From contig CAITND010000089.1 of assembly GCA_903893625.1 (NCBI GenBank), positions 1 through 37,148 of the forward strand: 37,148 bases of DNA, read 5' to 3'. A model generated the notes under the pieces. That model ran no database searches. It was not told the origin of the DNA and saw nothing but the letters and a program-made list of their open reading frames with translations. Shown in pieces: positions 27,819 through 36,063 of the stretch. Source of the stretch: an uncultured Oscillatoriales cyanobacterium. Lineage in GTDB: Bacteria > Cyanobacteriota > Cyanobacteriia > Cyanobacteriales > Microcoleaceae. Positions within the stretch are counted from its first letter, which is position 1; each line of letters starts with the position of its first letter. The position numbers and the translations under genes are program-made.

Positions 27819-28046
27819 AACAAATCCGATCCTAACGCATAAAAATTTTCAACCCCAGGAAATAGCTAGTACAGCCAATTCCTAGTCACTAATAGCTCAA
27901 ACAATTCCAGGAATAATGTTTCAGCCCATTCCCACAGAGCAAGACACGCGCTAACTAAGCTGGTGATGCTACCTTCATTCTACTCTCCTCACGGGAAAAA
28001 TTGTCTGCCTCTGTGGGCTTACTAGGGCATGAACCTGATTCTTAAA

Positions 28047-29975
28047 TTAAGGTTTGGTATAGGTTGAGGGCGGTTTAAAAGAAGTGGCTGGTTTCCCATC
28101 TAACGCTTGTAACATAAAGTCACGCCAGATCGGAGCCACAATTGTTCCTCCCGTTGACCCATAAGTTAGGGGAGTATAATCATCATTGCCCACCCAAACG
28201 GCCGTTGCTAAATCAGGAGTATATCCTGCAAACCAGATATCCCGTTCAGAAGACGTGGTTCCGGTTTTCCCGGCCGCCGGACGTCCGATTTGGGCGCGAG
28301 TAGCCGTTCCACTATTAATCACCCCTTGTAGGACGTTATTCAGGGATGCCACAGCCCATTGATCCAAGACTAATCGAGGTTTAGGGGTATTATCCAATAA
28401 AATATTGCCTTGACTATCGGTAACTTGGACAATAAACGTGGGGTCAGAGTGCCAACCATCATTGGCAAAGGTAGCATAAGCTCCGGCCATTTCCATCGGC
28501 GTTAAATCCACCGACCCCAAAGGTAGAGAAACAACAGGTTCAATCGGACTCTTAATCCCTAAAATTCGACAAACCTCAATCACCTGATTCAGTCCCACTT
28601 CTTGACCGAGTTTAACCGCCGGAACGTTCAAGGAGTGTTCTAAGGCTGTGCGAATACTCACCGCCCCGGAGAAACCCCCCCCATAGTTTTGAGGAGAATA
28701 GTAACCATAGCCATCGGGATAACTCACCGGGCTATCATAAACCGTTGAATCCGGCCCGTATTTGCCCGTAGCAAAGGCGGCATAATAAACAAAGGGTTTA
28801 AAGGCAGATCCGGGTTGACGCAGGGCTTGAATGGCTCGATTGTACTGGCTGGTTTTATAATCTGCCCCCCCCACCATTGCTTTGACAAAATGGGTACGGG
28901 GGTCAATAGCAACTAGGGCAATTTGGCCATTTTGTAAACTGTTATAAACCCCTTGATAGTACAAGTTCTCATGCCACTCCGTGATGGTTTTCTCGGCCAT
29001 CCGTTGGAAATTCATATCAATAGTGGTTTGAATCCGCATTCCCCCCTTGAGAACGGCATCCCGACCAAAGCGTTCGGAAAGTTCCTGAACAACAGCTTCC
29101 GTCACATAGGGAAGACGGCTACTGCTAAAGGAGGTAATTTTGCCCACCAGTAAGGTTTGTTTCTTGGCTTCCGCTTCTTCTTGAGGAGTAATCCACTGAA
29201 GTTCCCGCATCCGCTTCAAAACCGTTAACTGTCTTTGTTTGGCTTTTTTGTAATCCACAAATGGACTATAATCTTCTGGCGCTGGAATTAAACCCGCCAT
29301 CATCGCCGATTCCGCTAAGGTTAAATCCGCCGCCGATTTATTAAAATAACTCTGGGCTGCGGTTTCTACGCCATAGAGGTTATGACCCCAATAGACTTGA
29401 TTGAGATACAGTTCTAAAATCTCTTCTTTTGATAAAATCTGTTCCAAACGAATCGCCATCACCGCTTCTGCGGCTTTGCGACTAATAGTACGATTCGGGG
29501 ATAAAAACAGGTTTTTCACCAACTGCATCGTCAGGGTAGAACCCCCTTCAACGGTGTTACCCGTTTCTAGGTTAGCCAGAAACGCCCGGACAATCCCCGT
29601 CGGGTTAATTCCCTTGTGATAGTAAAAATTGCTATCTTCAATCGCAATTACAGCCCGTTTCAGATGGGGAGAAATCTGATTGAGGGAGACGACTTCCCGA
29701 TTGGCTTCATCGTGGAGGCTGGCGAGAGGAACCCCTTTAATATCATAGATATGGGTGGTTTCTGTAGGAACATAGTTCTGCAATACCCGGACATCGGGCA
29801 AATTGCGGAAACTGACTGCCAAGCCGACCAGCCCTCCAGCGACGACAGAACTGGTTAACATCGTAACACCGAGTAAGGTTCCGGCAGTTACTTTGCTAAC
29901 AGACTGAACAAAGTCGAACAACGTTGATGGGTTGTTGACCTGAACCTCCTGTGGGATTGTGTTAGTTGACGACAC
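28047..29975 (-). CDS. Class A penicillin-binding protein (PBP1A family)
   Basis: 642 aa. A membrane anchor spans about 30-55. The GT51 glycosyltransferase domain has EDSNFYYHKG (catalytic E113) and GGSTLTMQLVKN at 144-155. The transpeptidase domain has the SxxK motif at S390-K393 (GSAFKPF), SLN at 448-450 and KTG at 570-572. The enzyme polymerises glycan strands and cross-links peptides on the periplasmic side. All catalytic motifs are intact, and the C-terminal tail is short. The start is GTG 29975 with GGAG about 9 nt upstream. It is divergent from tyrS across a 270-bp intergenic region. Confidence 0.95.
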   Translation of the reverse strand: MSSTNTIPQEVQVNNPSTLFDFVQSVSKVTAGTLLGVTMLTSSVVAGGLVGLAVSFRNLPDVRVLQNYVPTETTHIYDIKGVPLASLHDEANREVVSLNQISPHLKRAVIAIEDSNFYYHKGINPTGIVRAFLANLETGNTVEGGSTLTMQLVKNLFLSPNRTISRKAAEAVMAIRLEQILSKEEILELYLNQVYWGHNLYGVETAAQSYFNKSAADLTLAESAMMAGLIPAPEDYSPFVDYKKAKQRQLTVLKRMRELQWITPQEEAEAKKQTLLVGKITSFSSSRLPYVTEAVVQELSERFGRDAVLKGGMRIQTTIDMNFQRMAEKTITEWHENLYYQGVYNSLQNGQIALVAIDPRTHFVKAMVGGADYKTSQYNRAIQALRQPGSAFKPFVYYAAFATGKYGPDSTVYDSPVSYPDGYGYYSPQNYGGGFSGAVSIRTALEHSLNVPAVKLGQEVGLNQVIEVCRILGIKSPIEPVVSLPLGSVDLTPMEMAGAYATFANDGWHSDPTFIVQVTDSQGNILLDNTPKPRLVLDQWAVASLNNVLQGVINSGTATRAQIGRPAAGKTGTTSSERDIWFAGYTPDLATAVWVGNDDYTPLTYGSTGGTIVAPIWRDFMLQALDGKPATSFKPPSTYTKP

Positions 29976-30245
29976 TTTTAATTTACTCCCTCAACGAAAA
30001 CAGGGCTACTTGACATTTATGGCTTGTAGATAGAAATATTAACTTTTTTTGAGCTTCCAGTGATAGCATATAACATTAACATTATGCAGTTAAACCCTAA
30101 AAACGGATTTCTTTAGGCTTTGGTCAAACAGATCTCCTCCTCGTTGGGCGGACAATGATAGAATCCCGAAATCACGGATCAAATTTTAATTCCGGGATCA
30201 AGGTTAACGAATTTTACCCTAAATTGGCAAAAGAATTTTAAGATC

Positions 30246-31496
30246 ATGGCTGTGAGTCAACCTTCTGTACAAATGGAATCGGCGGTGTCTCTACAAAATT
30301 TTCCCACCCTTCGCCGAGGGATTACTGAGATTTTCCCTGAAATTATAAGCTCTGAGAACCCGGATGAGAATTTAGGTCAACGATTGTTAACCACAAATCG
30401 ACCCCTAAGAGTTAAATTTGGCATTGATCCTACCGCCTCGGATATTCATTTGGGTCATAGTATTCCCATTCGCAAGTTACGCGCTTTTCAAGATGCGGGT
30501 CATATCGCGGTCTTAATTATTGGGGATTTTACCGCTAGAATTGGCGACCCCACAGGAAAATCCGAAGTCCGCCGTCAATTAACCCCGGAAGATGTGCAAA
30601 AAAATGCTCAAACCTATTTAGAACAACTGCGTCCGATTTTAGATTTTGATACCCCCGGACGGTTGGAAATTCGCTACAATTCCGAATGGTTATCGAAATT
30701 AGATTTACCTAAAATATTGGAATTATTGGCAACCATGACCGTCGGGCAAATGTTAGCAAAAGAGGGTTTTTCCCTGCGGTTTGAACAGGAAAATCCGATT
30801 TATTTGCATGAATTTCTCTATCCGTTAATGCAGGGTTATGATTCCGTTGCGGTGGAAGCAGATATTGAAATCGGCGGCACAGATCAGAAGTTTAATTTAG
30901 CAGTGGGACGGGATTTACAAAGGCATTTTGGACAAAAACCTCAATTTGGGTTATTAATGCCGATTTTAATTGGGACGGATGGGGTGCAAAAAATGTCAAA
31001 ATCCCTGGGAAATTATGTGGCGTTATCGGAAGATCCGTTAACCATGTATTCTAAATTAGAGAAGGTTCAAGATAATCTTTTAAATCAATATTTTGAACTG
31101 TTAACGAATCTTCCCCTGGATCAATTACCAGAAAATCCCAGAGACAAGCAAAAATTATTAGGGTTAGAAATCGCCTCTCAATTTCACGGAAAAGAAGCCG
31201 CGTTAGAGGCACAAAAAGCGTCTTTAACCTTAGTTCAAGGGGATGCAAAAACAGCAGAAGCAGTCCCAGAGTTTTCCTTGTCTGAGATTCAATTTCCCGC
31301 TAAGTTATTTTATATTCTCAGTGCGAGTAAGTTGTGTAAAAGCAGCAGTGAAGCGCGGCGAGAAATTCAAGGCGGTGCTGTTAAGTTAGATGGCGATCGC
31401 ATTTCGGAAGTTGATATAATATTTAATTCTATGGATGAATTAAAGGGTAAAGTTCTGCAAGTTGGGAAGAAGAAATTTATCCGTTTAATTCAATAG
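30246..31496 (+). CDS. tyrS: Tyrosyl-tRNA synthetase
   Basis: 416 aa. This class I enzyme charges tRNA-Tyr. [15 protein letters not shown] contains the HIGH-type motif at 68-71, and KMSKS is at 249-253 ([12 protein letters not shown]). The C-terminal S4-like RNA-binding domain spans about 350-416 ([25 protein letters not shown]). The KMSKS form and length place it in the TyrZ-like subgroup rather than the E. coli TyrS subgroup, whose motif is KFGKT. The N terminus has about 20 extra residues before [12 protein letters not shown]; the ATG at 30246 is the first in frame. No T-box is seen upstream, as expected outside Firmicutes. Confidence 0.96.
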   Translation: MAVSQPSVQMESAVSLQNFPTLRRGITEIFPEIISSENPDENLGQRLLTTNRPLRVKFGIDPTASDIHLGHSIPIRKLRAFQDAGHIAVLIIGDFTARIGDPTGKSEVRRQLTPEDVQKNAQTYLEQLRPILDFDTPGRLEIRYNSEWLSKLDLPKILELLATMTVGQMLAKEGFSLRFEQENPIYLHEFLYPLMQGYDSVAVEADIEIGGTDQKFNLAVGRDLQRHFGQKPQFGLLMPILIGTDGVQKMSKSLGNYVALSEDPLTMYSKLEKVQDNLLNQYFELLTNLPLDQLPENPRDKQKLLGLEIASQFHGKEAALEAQKASLTLVQGDAKTAEAVPEFSLSEIQFPAKLFYILSASKLCKSSSEARREIQGGAVKLDGDRISEVDIIFNSMDELKGKVLQVGKKKFIRLIQ

Positions 31497-31524
31497 GATA
31501 TCAATATTATGTCTTGTAGTAGTA

Positions 31525-31846
31525 GCGGGTTTATTTAGATTAATTATCATTAACAAAAATCCTGGCGAACCCGCCCCTACATTCGGTAAAAACCCGTAGG
31601 GGCGGGTTCTATACAATCTAACAAATCCCACAAATAATCTTTCTAAACCCGCCCCACCCCAGCCAGATTTAACGTTAATAAAACCGGGTTTATATTGATT
31701 CCTATTACGGGGTTGGGCGGGTTTATTTAGATTAATTATTATTAACAAAAATTGACTCGAACCCGCCCCTACATTTGTTAAGACCCGCAGGGTCGGGTTC
31801 TATACAATCTGACAAATCCCACAAATAATCTTTCTAAACTCACCCC
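31525..31846. repeat. Two direct copies of a 131-bp hairpin-bearing repeat
   Basis: Copy 1 (31525-31655) and copy 2 (31717-31846) share most of their sequence at an offset of 192 bp, from GCGGGTTTATTTAG to the CTTTCTAAAC end. Each holds an inverted repeat. In copy 1 it is a perfect 14-bp stem (31567-31580 with 31596-31609, GAACCCGCCCCTAC); in copy 2 the stem (31759-31772 with 31787-31800) has two mismatches. This fills the 352-bp gap between tyrS and the Uma2 gene; no real gene is present. Confidence 0.85.
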
Positions 31847-31848
31847 GC

Positions 31849-32430
31849 TTAATGAGTCAAAAAAGGATTTAAAATTTGTTCAACTGTTAATTTGAATTCG
31901 GGAAAAGTTATAGAATTTATAATATCTTTTTCTCTAAATTCTACCTCTTCATATAAACCCGAAACTAAGGTTAAAATTGATATTTTTAATGCTTGAGGAT
32001 CAATAATCCAATATTCAGAAATGCCTAATGCTGCATATTCTGAACGTTTATAACGATAATCATCATCGGGGTTATTGGGACTAACAATTTCAACCACGAA
32101 TAAAGGCGGGTCTTCGAGAATAGCTGAGGGTAATGTTCTCAGAAGTTGACGCTGAGTTTCTGTCATCACTAATACATCAGGAATGCGTGATTTTCTGATT
32201 CCTGTTCTCACTCCTACAGTTCCAGGTTGCACAACCCAATCTAACTGTAATCGTTGAATTTCTGCTTTTAAGATATCATAGATTAAACATAAAATTTCAG
32301 CGTGTAAACCACTTGCAGGTGGCATCTGAATTAGTTCTCCATTAAACAGTTCATATTTGAAATCCGTATCATCTCTATAATTGAGATAGTCTTCAAAGCT
32401 ATAGATTTTAGTAACGGTTTGCACTATCAT
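31849..32430 (-). CDS. Uma2 family (DUF820) putative restriction-like endonuclease
   Basis: 193 aa, typical length. SFEDYLNYRDDTDFKYELFNGELIQMPP-like opening, HAEILCLI, RIPDVLVM (the D of the PD-(D/E)xK core), PLFVVEIVSPNN with the E, and YKRSEYAALGISEYWIIDP, which together define the family. Uma2 proteins are greatly expanded in cyanobacteria; a DNase role is suspected from fold but their biological role is unknown. The gene lies between repeats and a toxin-antitoxin pair in an accessory zone. ATG 32430 is immediately preceded by a short intergenic region. Confidence 0.9.
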   Translation of the reverse strand: MIVQTVTKIYSFEDYLNYRDDTDFKYELFNGELIQMPPASGLHAEILCLIYDILKAEIQRLQLDWVVQPGTVGVRTGIRKSRIPDVLVMTETQRQLLRTLPSAILEDPPLFVVEIVSPNNPDDDYRYKRSEYAALGISEYWIIDPQALKISILTLVSGLYEEVEFREKDIINSITFPEFKLTVEQILNPFLTH

Positions 32431-32492
32431 CAGTCCTTAGCCTATAATCAGGGTGTTTAAATTGCCGATGACTTCCTTTAGTCCTTGCTAAA

Positions 32493-32915
32493 TTAGAGAA
32501 AATTTTCTATCCAGCAAAGATGGGAAGATAGTACATCTCTGGAAATTGCATTATAAAACCTTTCATCTGCTGTTACCATCTGGCATTGATTTATAACAGC
32601 TAAGGAGAGATAAACACAATCATAAACAGCTTGGTCAACTCTGACAGCAATTTCTAACGCCATTGGCATTAAAGAGTGTGAGGGATAAATTTGTAAATCC
32701 CCTGCCATTAAAACAGTTAAATCATTTTGAGCGAGTTCTAAAGTAGTTTCTCCTCGTCGAACTCGCTTCCATAAAATGTTACCAATTTCCGAAAAAAAGA
32801 AATCAGGGACTAATAATTCATGGGCATCATCTAAGAGACACTGAGCAATTTCCGAATGAACCTCAGACAATACCCATTTGATTGCTACATTGGCATCAAC
32901 AACGAATTTACTCAA
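32493..32915 (-). CDS. vapC: VapC-type PIN-domain toxin
   Basis: 140 aa. PIN-domain acidic residues are seen at D7 (FVVDANVAIKW), E43 (FFFSEIGNILWK), D98 (AVYDCVYLSLA) and D116 (TADERF). Toxins of this family are Mg-dependent RNases that cut tRNA or rRNA and are held inactive by a cognate VapB. The start is a TTG at 32915 overlapping the antitoxin stop by 4 bp (TTGA), giving translational coupling. All catalytic residues are kept, so the toxin appears functional. The exact RNA target cannot be told from sequence. Confidence 0.9.
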   Translation of the reverse strand: MSKFVVDANVAIKWVLSEVHSEIAQCLLDDAHELLVPDFFFSEIGNILWKRVRRGETTLELAQNDLTVLMAGDLQIYPSHSLMPMALEIAVRVDQAVYDCVYLSLAVINQCQMVTADERFYNAISRDVLSSHLCWIENFL

Positions 32916-33163
32916 CGATTTCTATCCTCTCTTAGCAATTCTACACTATCACTAAAAGTCTGATTGCCGTGTTTTTGACGTGCTGCTTCAAGTTGGGATC
33001 GAAAATTGGCTCTTTTAGAAACTTTAGGGGTTATTTCTGCTTCCACTGTTTGAGCGAGAATTGCTTTGATTTCATCCTCTAAACTGCGGTTGTGCTTTTG
33101 AGCTAAACTACGAATTTTATCAAAAACAACGGGGTTAAGATTATCGAGAACAATGGATTTCAT
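32912..33163 (-). CDS. vapB: VapB/FitA-type RHH antitoxin
   Basis: 83 aa. KSIVLDNLNPVVFDKIRSLA followed by SLEDEIKAILAQTV is an N-terminal ribbon-helix-helix as in FitA/Arc-type antitoxins; the C-terminal half (about 48-83) is polar and would wrap the toxin. It overlaps the vapC start by 4 bp. The ATG at 33163 has AGGT a few bases upstream. The RHH dimer is expected to repress its own operon; no operator was identified. Confidence 0.9.
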   Translation of the reverse strand: MKSIVLDNLNPVVFDKIRSLAQKHNRSLEDEIKAILAQTVEAEITPKVSKRANFRSQLEAARQKHGNQTFSDSVELLREDRNR

Positions 33164-33212
33164 ATTACCTCCAATATAGGGGTATTTTCTATTTTATACG
33201 CACTCTGAAAAT

Positions 33213-33296
33213 CTACCAACGCAGAATGTTAAGGAGTTCTAATTGTCCAATACTACTCAGAGCAATTAAAACTGATGAATTACTAACCGCTTTCAT
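33213..33296 (-). pseudogene. Truncated DUF3368 (PIN-like) toxin remnant
   Basis: 27 codons from ATG 33296 to TAG 33213-33215: MKAVSNSSVLIALSSIGQLE and then LLNILRW. This matches the N terminus of DUF3368 PIN-like toxins (consensus of the type VSNxSPLIxLxxIGxLdLL). It overlaps the stop of the UPF0175 gene by 4 bp (ATGA), exactly where the toxin of a UPF0175/DUF3368 pair is encoded. The remaining roughly 130 residues are missing, and vapB begins 50 bp further on, so the toxin was cut off. Confidence 0.75.
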
Positions 33297-33553
33297 TGCA
33301 ATTTCTCTAAATTATATAAATCAGTTTCTAATTCTTCTAAATCATAACTGCGTTCAATGTTTTCTTGACTTAGTAACTCATGAAATTCCCATTTACTTAA
33401 TTCGGCTAATTGTTGTGCTTTACCGAAAGATAAAATTCCTTTCTGATAAAGTCTGATCGCTAGTTCTCTTTTAACTCTTGAAAGTCTTTCCGATGGTGGC
33501 AAATGTAAAGTTTCTGCTAAATCTTCAGGAATTTCTAAGATGAGTTTGCTCAT
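33293..33553 (-). CDS. UPF0175 family antitoxin, orphaned
   Basis: 86 aa, full length. LILEIPEDLAETLHLP, then RVKRELAIRLYQKGILSFGKAQQLAELSKWEFHELL, is the family signature, with a helix-turn-helix-like segment at about 40-65. UPF0175 proteins are usually the first gene of a toxin-antitoxin pair with a DUF3368 PIN-domain partner. Here the partner is reduced to a stub overlapping the stop codon, so the protein is probably a solo antitoxin or DNA-binding protein. ATG 33553. Confidence 0.9.
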   Translation of the reverse strand: MSKLILEIPEDLAETLHLPPSERLSRVKRELAIRLYQKGILSFGKAQQLAELSKWEFHELLSQENIERSYDLEELETDLYNLEKLQ

Positions 33554-33629
33554 TGTTTTTTTAATGTGATTGAATTAATTGACTTGTTTATTTAGATTAA
33601 TTATTTTCTTATCCCCACCAGCACCTCCA

Positions 33630-33693
33630 AGAAACCGGGTTTCTGCGTTAACTTTGCTACTAACAAAAAGCCCAATTAAGAAACCCGGTTTCT
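33630..33693. repeat. Second paired GAAACCGGGTTTC element
   Basis: AGAAACCGGGTTTCT at 33630-33644 and the reverse complement AGAAACCCGGTTTCT at 33679-33693, with a 34-bp spacer. It has the same layout as 364-429, although the spacer sequence differs. A further partial copy (GGAAACCCGC) lies at 33702-33711. Confidence 0.8.
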
Positions 33694-33729
33694 GACCCTA
33701 TCGGAAACCCGCAACCCTATTAATCCTCT

Positions 33730-33756
33730 GTAGGGGACGGCGCACCTTGCCCCTAC
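33730..33756. repeat. GTAGGGG...CCCCTAC inverted repeat
   Basis: Seven-base arms 33730-33736 and 33750-33756 with a 13-nt loop, just beyond the kinase stop. The arm shares GTAGGGG with the hairpins of the 131-bp repeats near 31.6 kb, so it probably belongs to the same repeat family. It could also help end transcription of the kinase gene. Confidence 0.55.
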
Positions 33757-33774
33757 GCTGTCGGGTTAAAAGCC

Positions 33775-35166
33775 TTATATTTTACAGTCTACAAGTCTCG
33801 ATGCGAGAGAAGAGACTACCACCCACTTCCGTTTCCTCTTCTTGTATCTCGCCTCCAAACCCCAAACAACACCCACACCATCCCACCCTATTGAGACCGT
33901 TTTATCACCAACAGAAGGGAGGTGGCCCTCTGGTGCTGTCTGATTGAATTTTAGATCTGTGTGATACAACCAGCTACCTCCTACACGCCAACCCACCTGA
34001 TCACCAAACGCTGACCAAACTTTACGATCATAACTCCGGGTTCCTTTCAGACTTTGATAGATGTGCTTCTGTACCGAAAAGCCGAAGCGTCCATCACTAT
34101 ATTTTACCCAAAGTTGGTCAATGGTGCGTAAATCCTCACAGGGAAAATTATCAATATCTTCAACCCTTAACCATCCCTCTTTTGTTCTTCGGGCGACTTC
34201 TAGCATTTTATTAGTCGTTTCTTCGTCAGCTTCTTTCCACTTTCCAGCTTTTAAAAGTTGTTCTAATTGACCATAATTAACCCATGTAGCTGACGGTGTA
34301 AATTGTAAAGCCTCTAATACTTCTTGAGCAGTTTGAAAACGTTTTTTTGTTACCTGCTGTAAGAGTTTATCTAAGACTCGACCCAAAGTATTATTGACGT
34401 TAACCTTTAAATAATTTCGCCACACCCAATCCCCTTCATTGACATCAAATAAATCAAAGGGTTCAATATTAGTTAATAAATGAATACAAGTCACTCCTAA
34501 ACTATATAAATCACTGGCAAAAGTCGGTTTTCCTACCGCTTGTTCCGGTGCGACATATCCAGCCGAACCAATAACTGTTCCTGTCACCGCTAAGGCCGTT
34601 CTAGTGGCTGCTTTGGCTGCTCCAAAATCCACTAAAACTAATTTATTATCGCTCTTTCTTCTAATAATATTTTCGGGTTTAATATCTCGATGAATTACTG
34701 GTTTTTGGTGAATAAACGCTAAAACAGGCAATAAATCTCCCAACAAATTAATAATTTTAGCTTCTGAAAATGCCCCGGTTTCTGCTAATTCTTGAGCTAA
34801 ATTTTGTCCTTCAATATATTCTTGAACTAAATATTGACGATGATCTTGAATAAAATAGGCGAATAATTCAGGAATTTGTTGATGTTTGCCTAACTGTTCT
34901 AATTGTATGGCTTCTTGTTTAAACAGTTCTTCAGCTTTTTGTTGATTATTTGTACCTTGGGCTTGGGGTAAAAATTGTTTAATTACACAATAGGGTTGAG
35001 ACGGTTTATGCTCATCAACCGCTAGAAACGTGCGACCAAAACCCCCTTGTCCTAATATTTCTAAAGCCCGATATCGATCTGTTAACAGTAATTTAGAACC
35101 ACACTTTTGACAAAAGGTTGTTTTAGAGTTGAGTTGGAGGCAATCAGGGTTAAGGCATTGACTCAT
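33775..35166 (-). CDS. Zinc-ribbon Ser/Thr protein kinase with C-terminal GUN4 domain
   Basis: 463 aa. A four-Cys ribbon (C4, C9, C19, C22) precedes a Hanks-type kinase at about 32-285: glycine loop GQGGFGRTF, K63, catalytic HRDIKPEN at 159-166, DFG at 180-182, and APE in GYVAPEQAVG. A GUN4 domain follows at about 295-450 (WVNYGQLEQLLKAGKWKEAD, ATNKML-like region, IDQLWVKYSDGRFGFSVQK, VGWRVGG). GUN4 binds porphyrins and in its free form stimulates Mg-chelatase; in cyanobacterial kinase fusions it may sense a tetrapyrrole or another ligand. The kinase core looks active. The gene is divergent from pyrF. Confidence 0.94.
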   Translation of the reverse strand: MSQCLNPDCLQLNSKTTFCQKCGSKLLLTDRYRALEILGQGGFGRTFLAVDEHKPSQPYCVIKQFLPQAQGTNNQQKAEELFKQEAIQLEQLGKHQQIPELFAYFIQDHRQYLVQEYIEGQNLAQELAETGAFSEAKIINLLGDLLPVLAFIHQKPVIHRDIKPENIIRRKSDNKLVLVDFGAAKAATRTALAVTGTVIGSAGYVAPEQAVGKPTFASDLYSLGVTCIHLLTNIEPFDLFDVNEGDWVWRNYLKVNVNNTLGRVLDKLLQQVTKKRFQTAQEVLEALQFTPSATWVNYGQLEQLLKAGKWKEADEETTNKMLEVARRTKEGWLRVEDIDNFPCEDLRTIDQLWVKYSDGRFGFSVQKHIYQSLKGTRSYDRKVWSAFGDQVGWRVGGSWLYHTDLKFNQTAPEGHLPSVGDKTVSIGWDGVGVVWGLEARYKKRKRKWVVVSSLASRLVDCKI

Positions 35167-35290
35167 GGTTAAGGACTGGGGTGAGGATGGGACGATCCAA
35201 TAGATTCTATATTATCACAACTTCGGTTATAGAATTGGTATTACTACAATTTGATATCATTGAAAATGACTGTTAGAGTTAGCGAAGATA

Positions 35291-35998
35291 ATGAGCTTAG
35301 ACAAAATTATTGTTCCCTTGGATGTTCCCAGTAAAGAAGATGCGATCGCCCTCGTTGAAAAACTGCCTCAAGTTACATTCTGGAAAGTCGGTTTAGAATT
35401 ATTTGTTAGTTGTGGCCCAGAAATTTTAACCTTCCTCAAATCAAAAGAAAAACGCATTTTTCTGGATTTAAAATTCCATGATATTCCTAATACCGTTGCT
35501 GGCGCTTGTCGATCTGCATCTCGATATGGTGTGGATTTAATTACCCTTCATGCAACGGCCGGAAAAATAGCCCTGAAAGCCGCACAAATCGCCGCCGAAG
35601 CTGGTGCAAAGGAGGCAGGTTATCCCGTCCCTAAATTAATTGCTATTACCCTATTAACCAGTTTAAATTCCAGAGATTTAGCCTTTGATTTAAAAGTCCC
35701 TTTAGAATTACCTGAATATGCTTTAAATATGGCTTTATTAGCTCAAGAAAGTGGGTTAGCGGGCGCTGTTTGTTCTCCGCAGGAAGTCGCCCAACTGCGT
35801 CAAACCTGCGGGGATGAGTTTCTATTAGTTTGTCCGGGGGTGCGTCCGGTTTGGGCAGATAAAGGCGATCAACAACGGACTTTTACCCCGGTGGAAGCGC
35901 TCAAAGCTGGGGCAAATTATCTCGTTATTGGACGTCCGATCACCGCCTCGGATGATCCCGTTAAGGCCCTAGAACGTATTATTGAGGAAATTAGTTAA
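35291..35998 (+). CDS. pyrF: Orotidine 5'-phosphate decarboxylase
   Basis: 235 aa, the full length for bacterial PyrF. The catalytic charged network is seen in [13 protein letters not shown] (D-x-K-x-x-D at about 58-63), with KVGLELF and GVRP upstream and downstream, and the phosphate-binding GRPIT near the C terminus. It converts OMP to UMP in the last step of pyrimidine synthesis. The ATG is at 35291. It stops at 35998, 4 bp before a short ORF that runs into a group II intron. Confidence 0.96.
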   Translation: MSLDKIIVPLDVPSKEDAIALVEKLPQVTFWKVGLELFVSCGPEILTFLKSKEKRIFLDLKFHDIPNTVAGACRSASRYGVDLITLHATAGKIALKAAQIAAEAGAKEAGYPVPKLIAITLLTSLNSRDLAFDLKVPLELPEYALNMALLAQESGLAGAVCSPQEVAQLRQTCGDEFLLVCPGVRPVWADKGDQQRTFTPVEALKAGANYLVIGRPITASDDPVKALERIIEEIS

Positions 35999-36001
35999 CA
36001 G

Positions 36002-36063
36002 ATGTTCTCCCCCATCCCCTACCTCGGCGATTCCAAAACCATTGTGCTAGAATCCATCAGTAA
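36002..36063 (+). CDS. Possible 5' exon of a gene split by the group II intron
   Basis: ATG 36002, three bases after the pyrF stop, opens 20 codons (MFSPIPYLGDSKTIVLESIS) plus two bases, up to the intron 5' junction at 36064. The sequence does not match a protein I recognise, and it may be chance coding. If real, the intron sits after the second base of codon 21. The 3' exon is outside the window, so this cannot be settled here. Confidence 0.3.

Noticed and set aside
31485-31748. 87-codon minus-strand ORF
   Set aside because: It lies almost wholly in the 131-bp repeats and reflects repeat sequence, not a gene.
3388-36060. Ten-base match AATCCATCAG shared by the putative IscB guide region (3388-3397) and the exon just before the group II intron (36051-36060)
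   Set aside because: Ten bases is short enough to arise by chance given the many comparisons possible, and the guide limits are unknown. It would only matter if the guide were mapped to include it.
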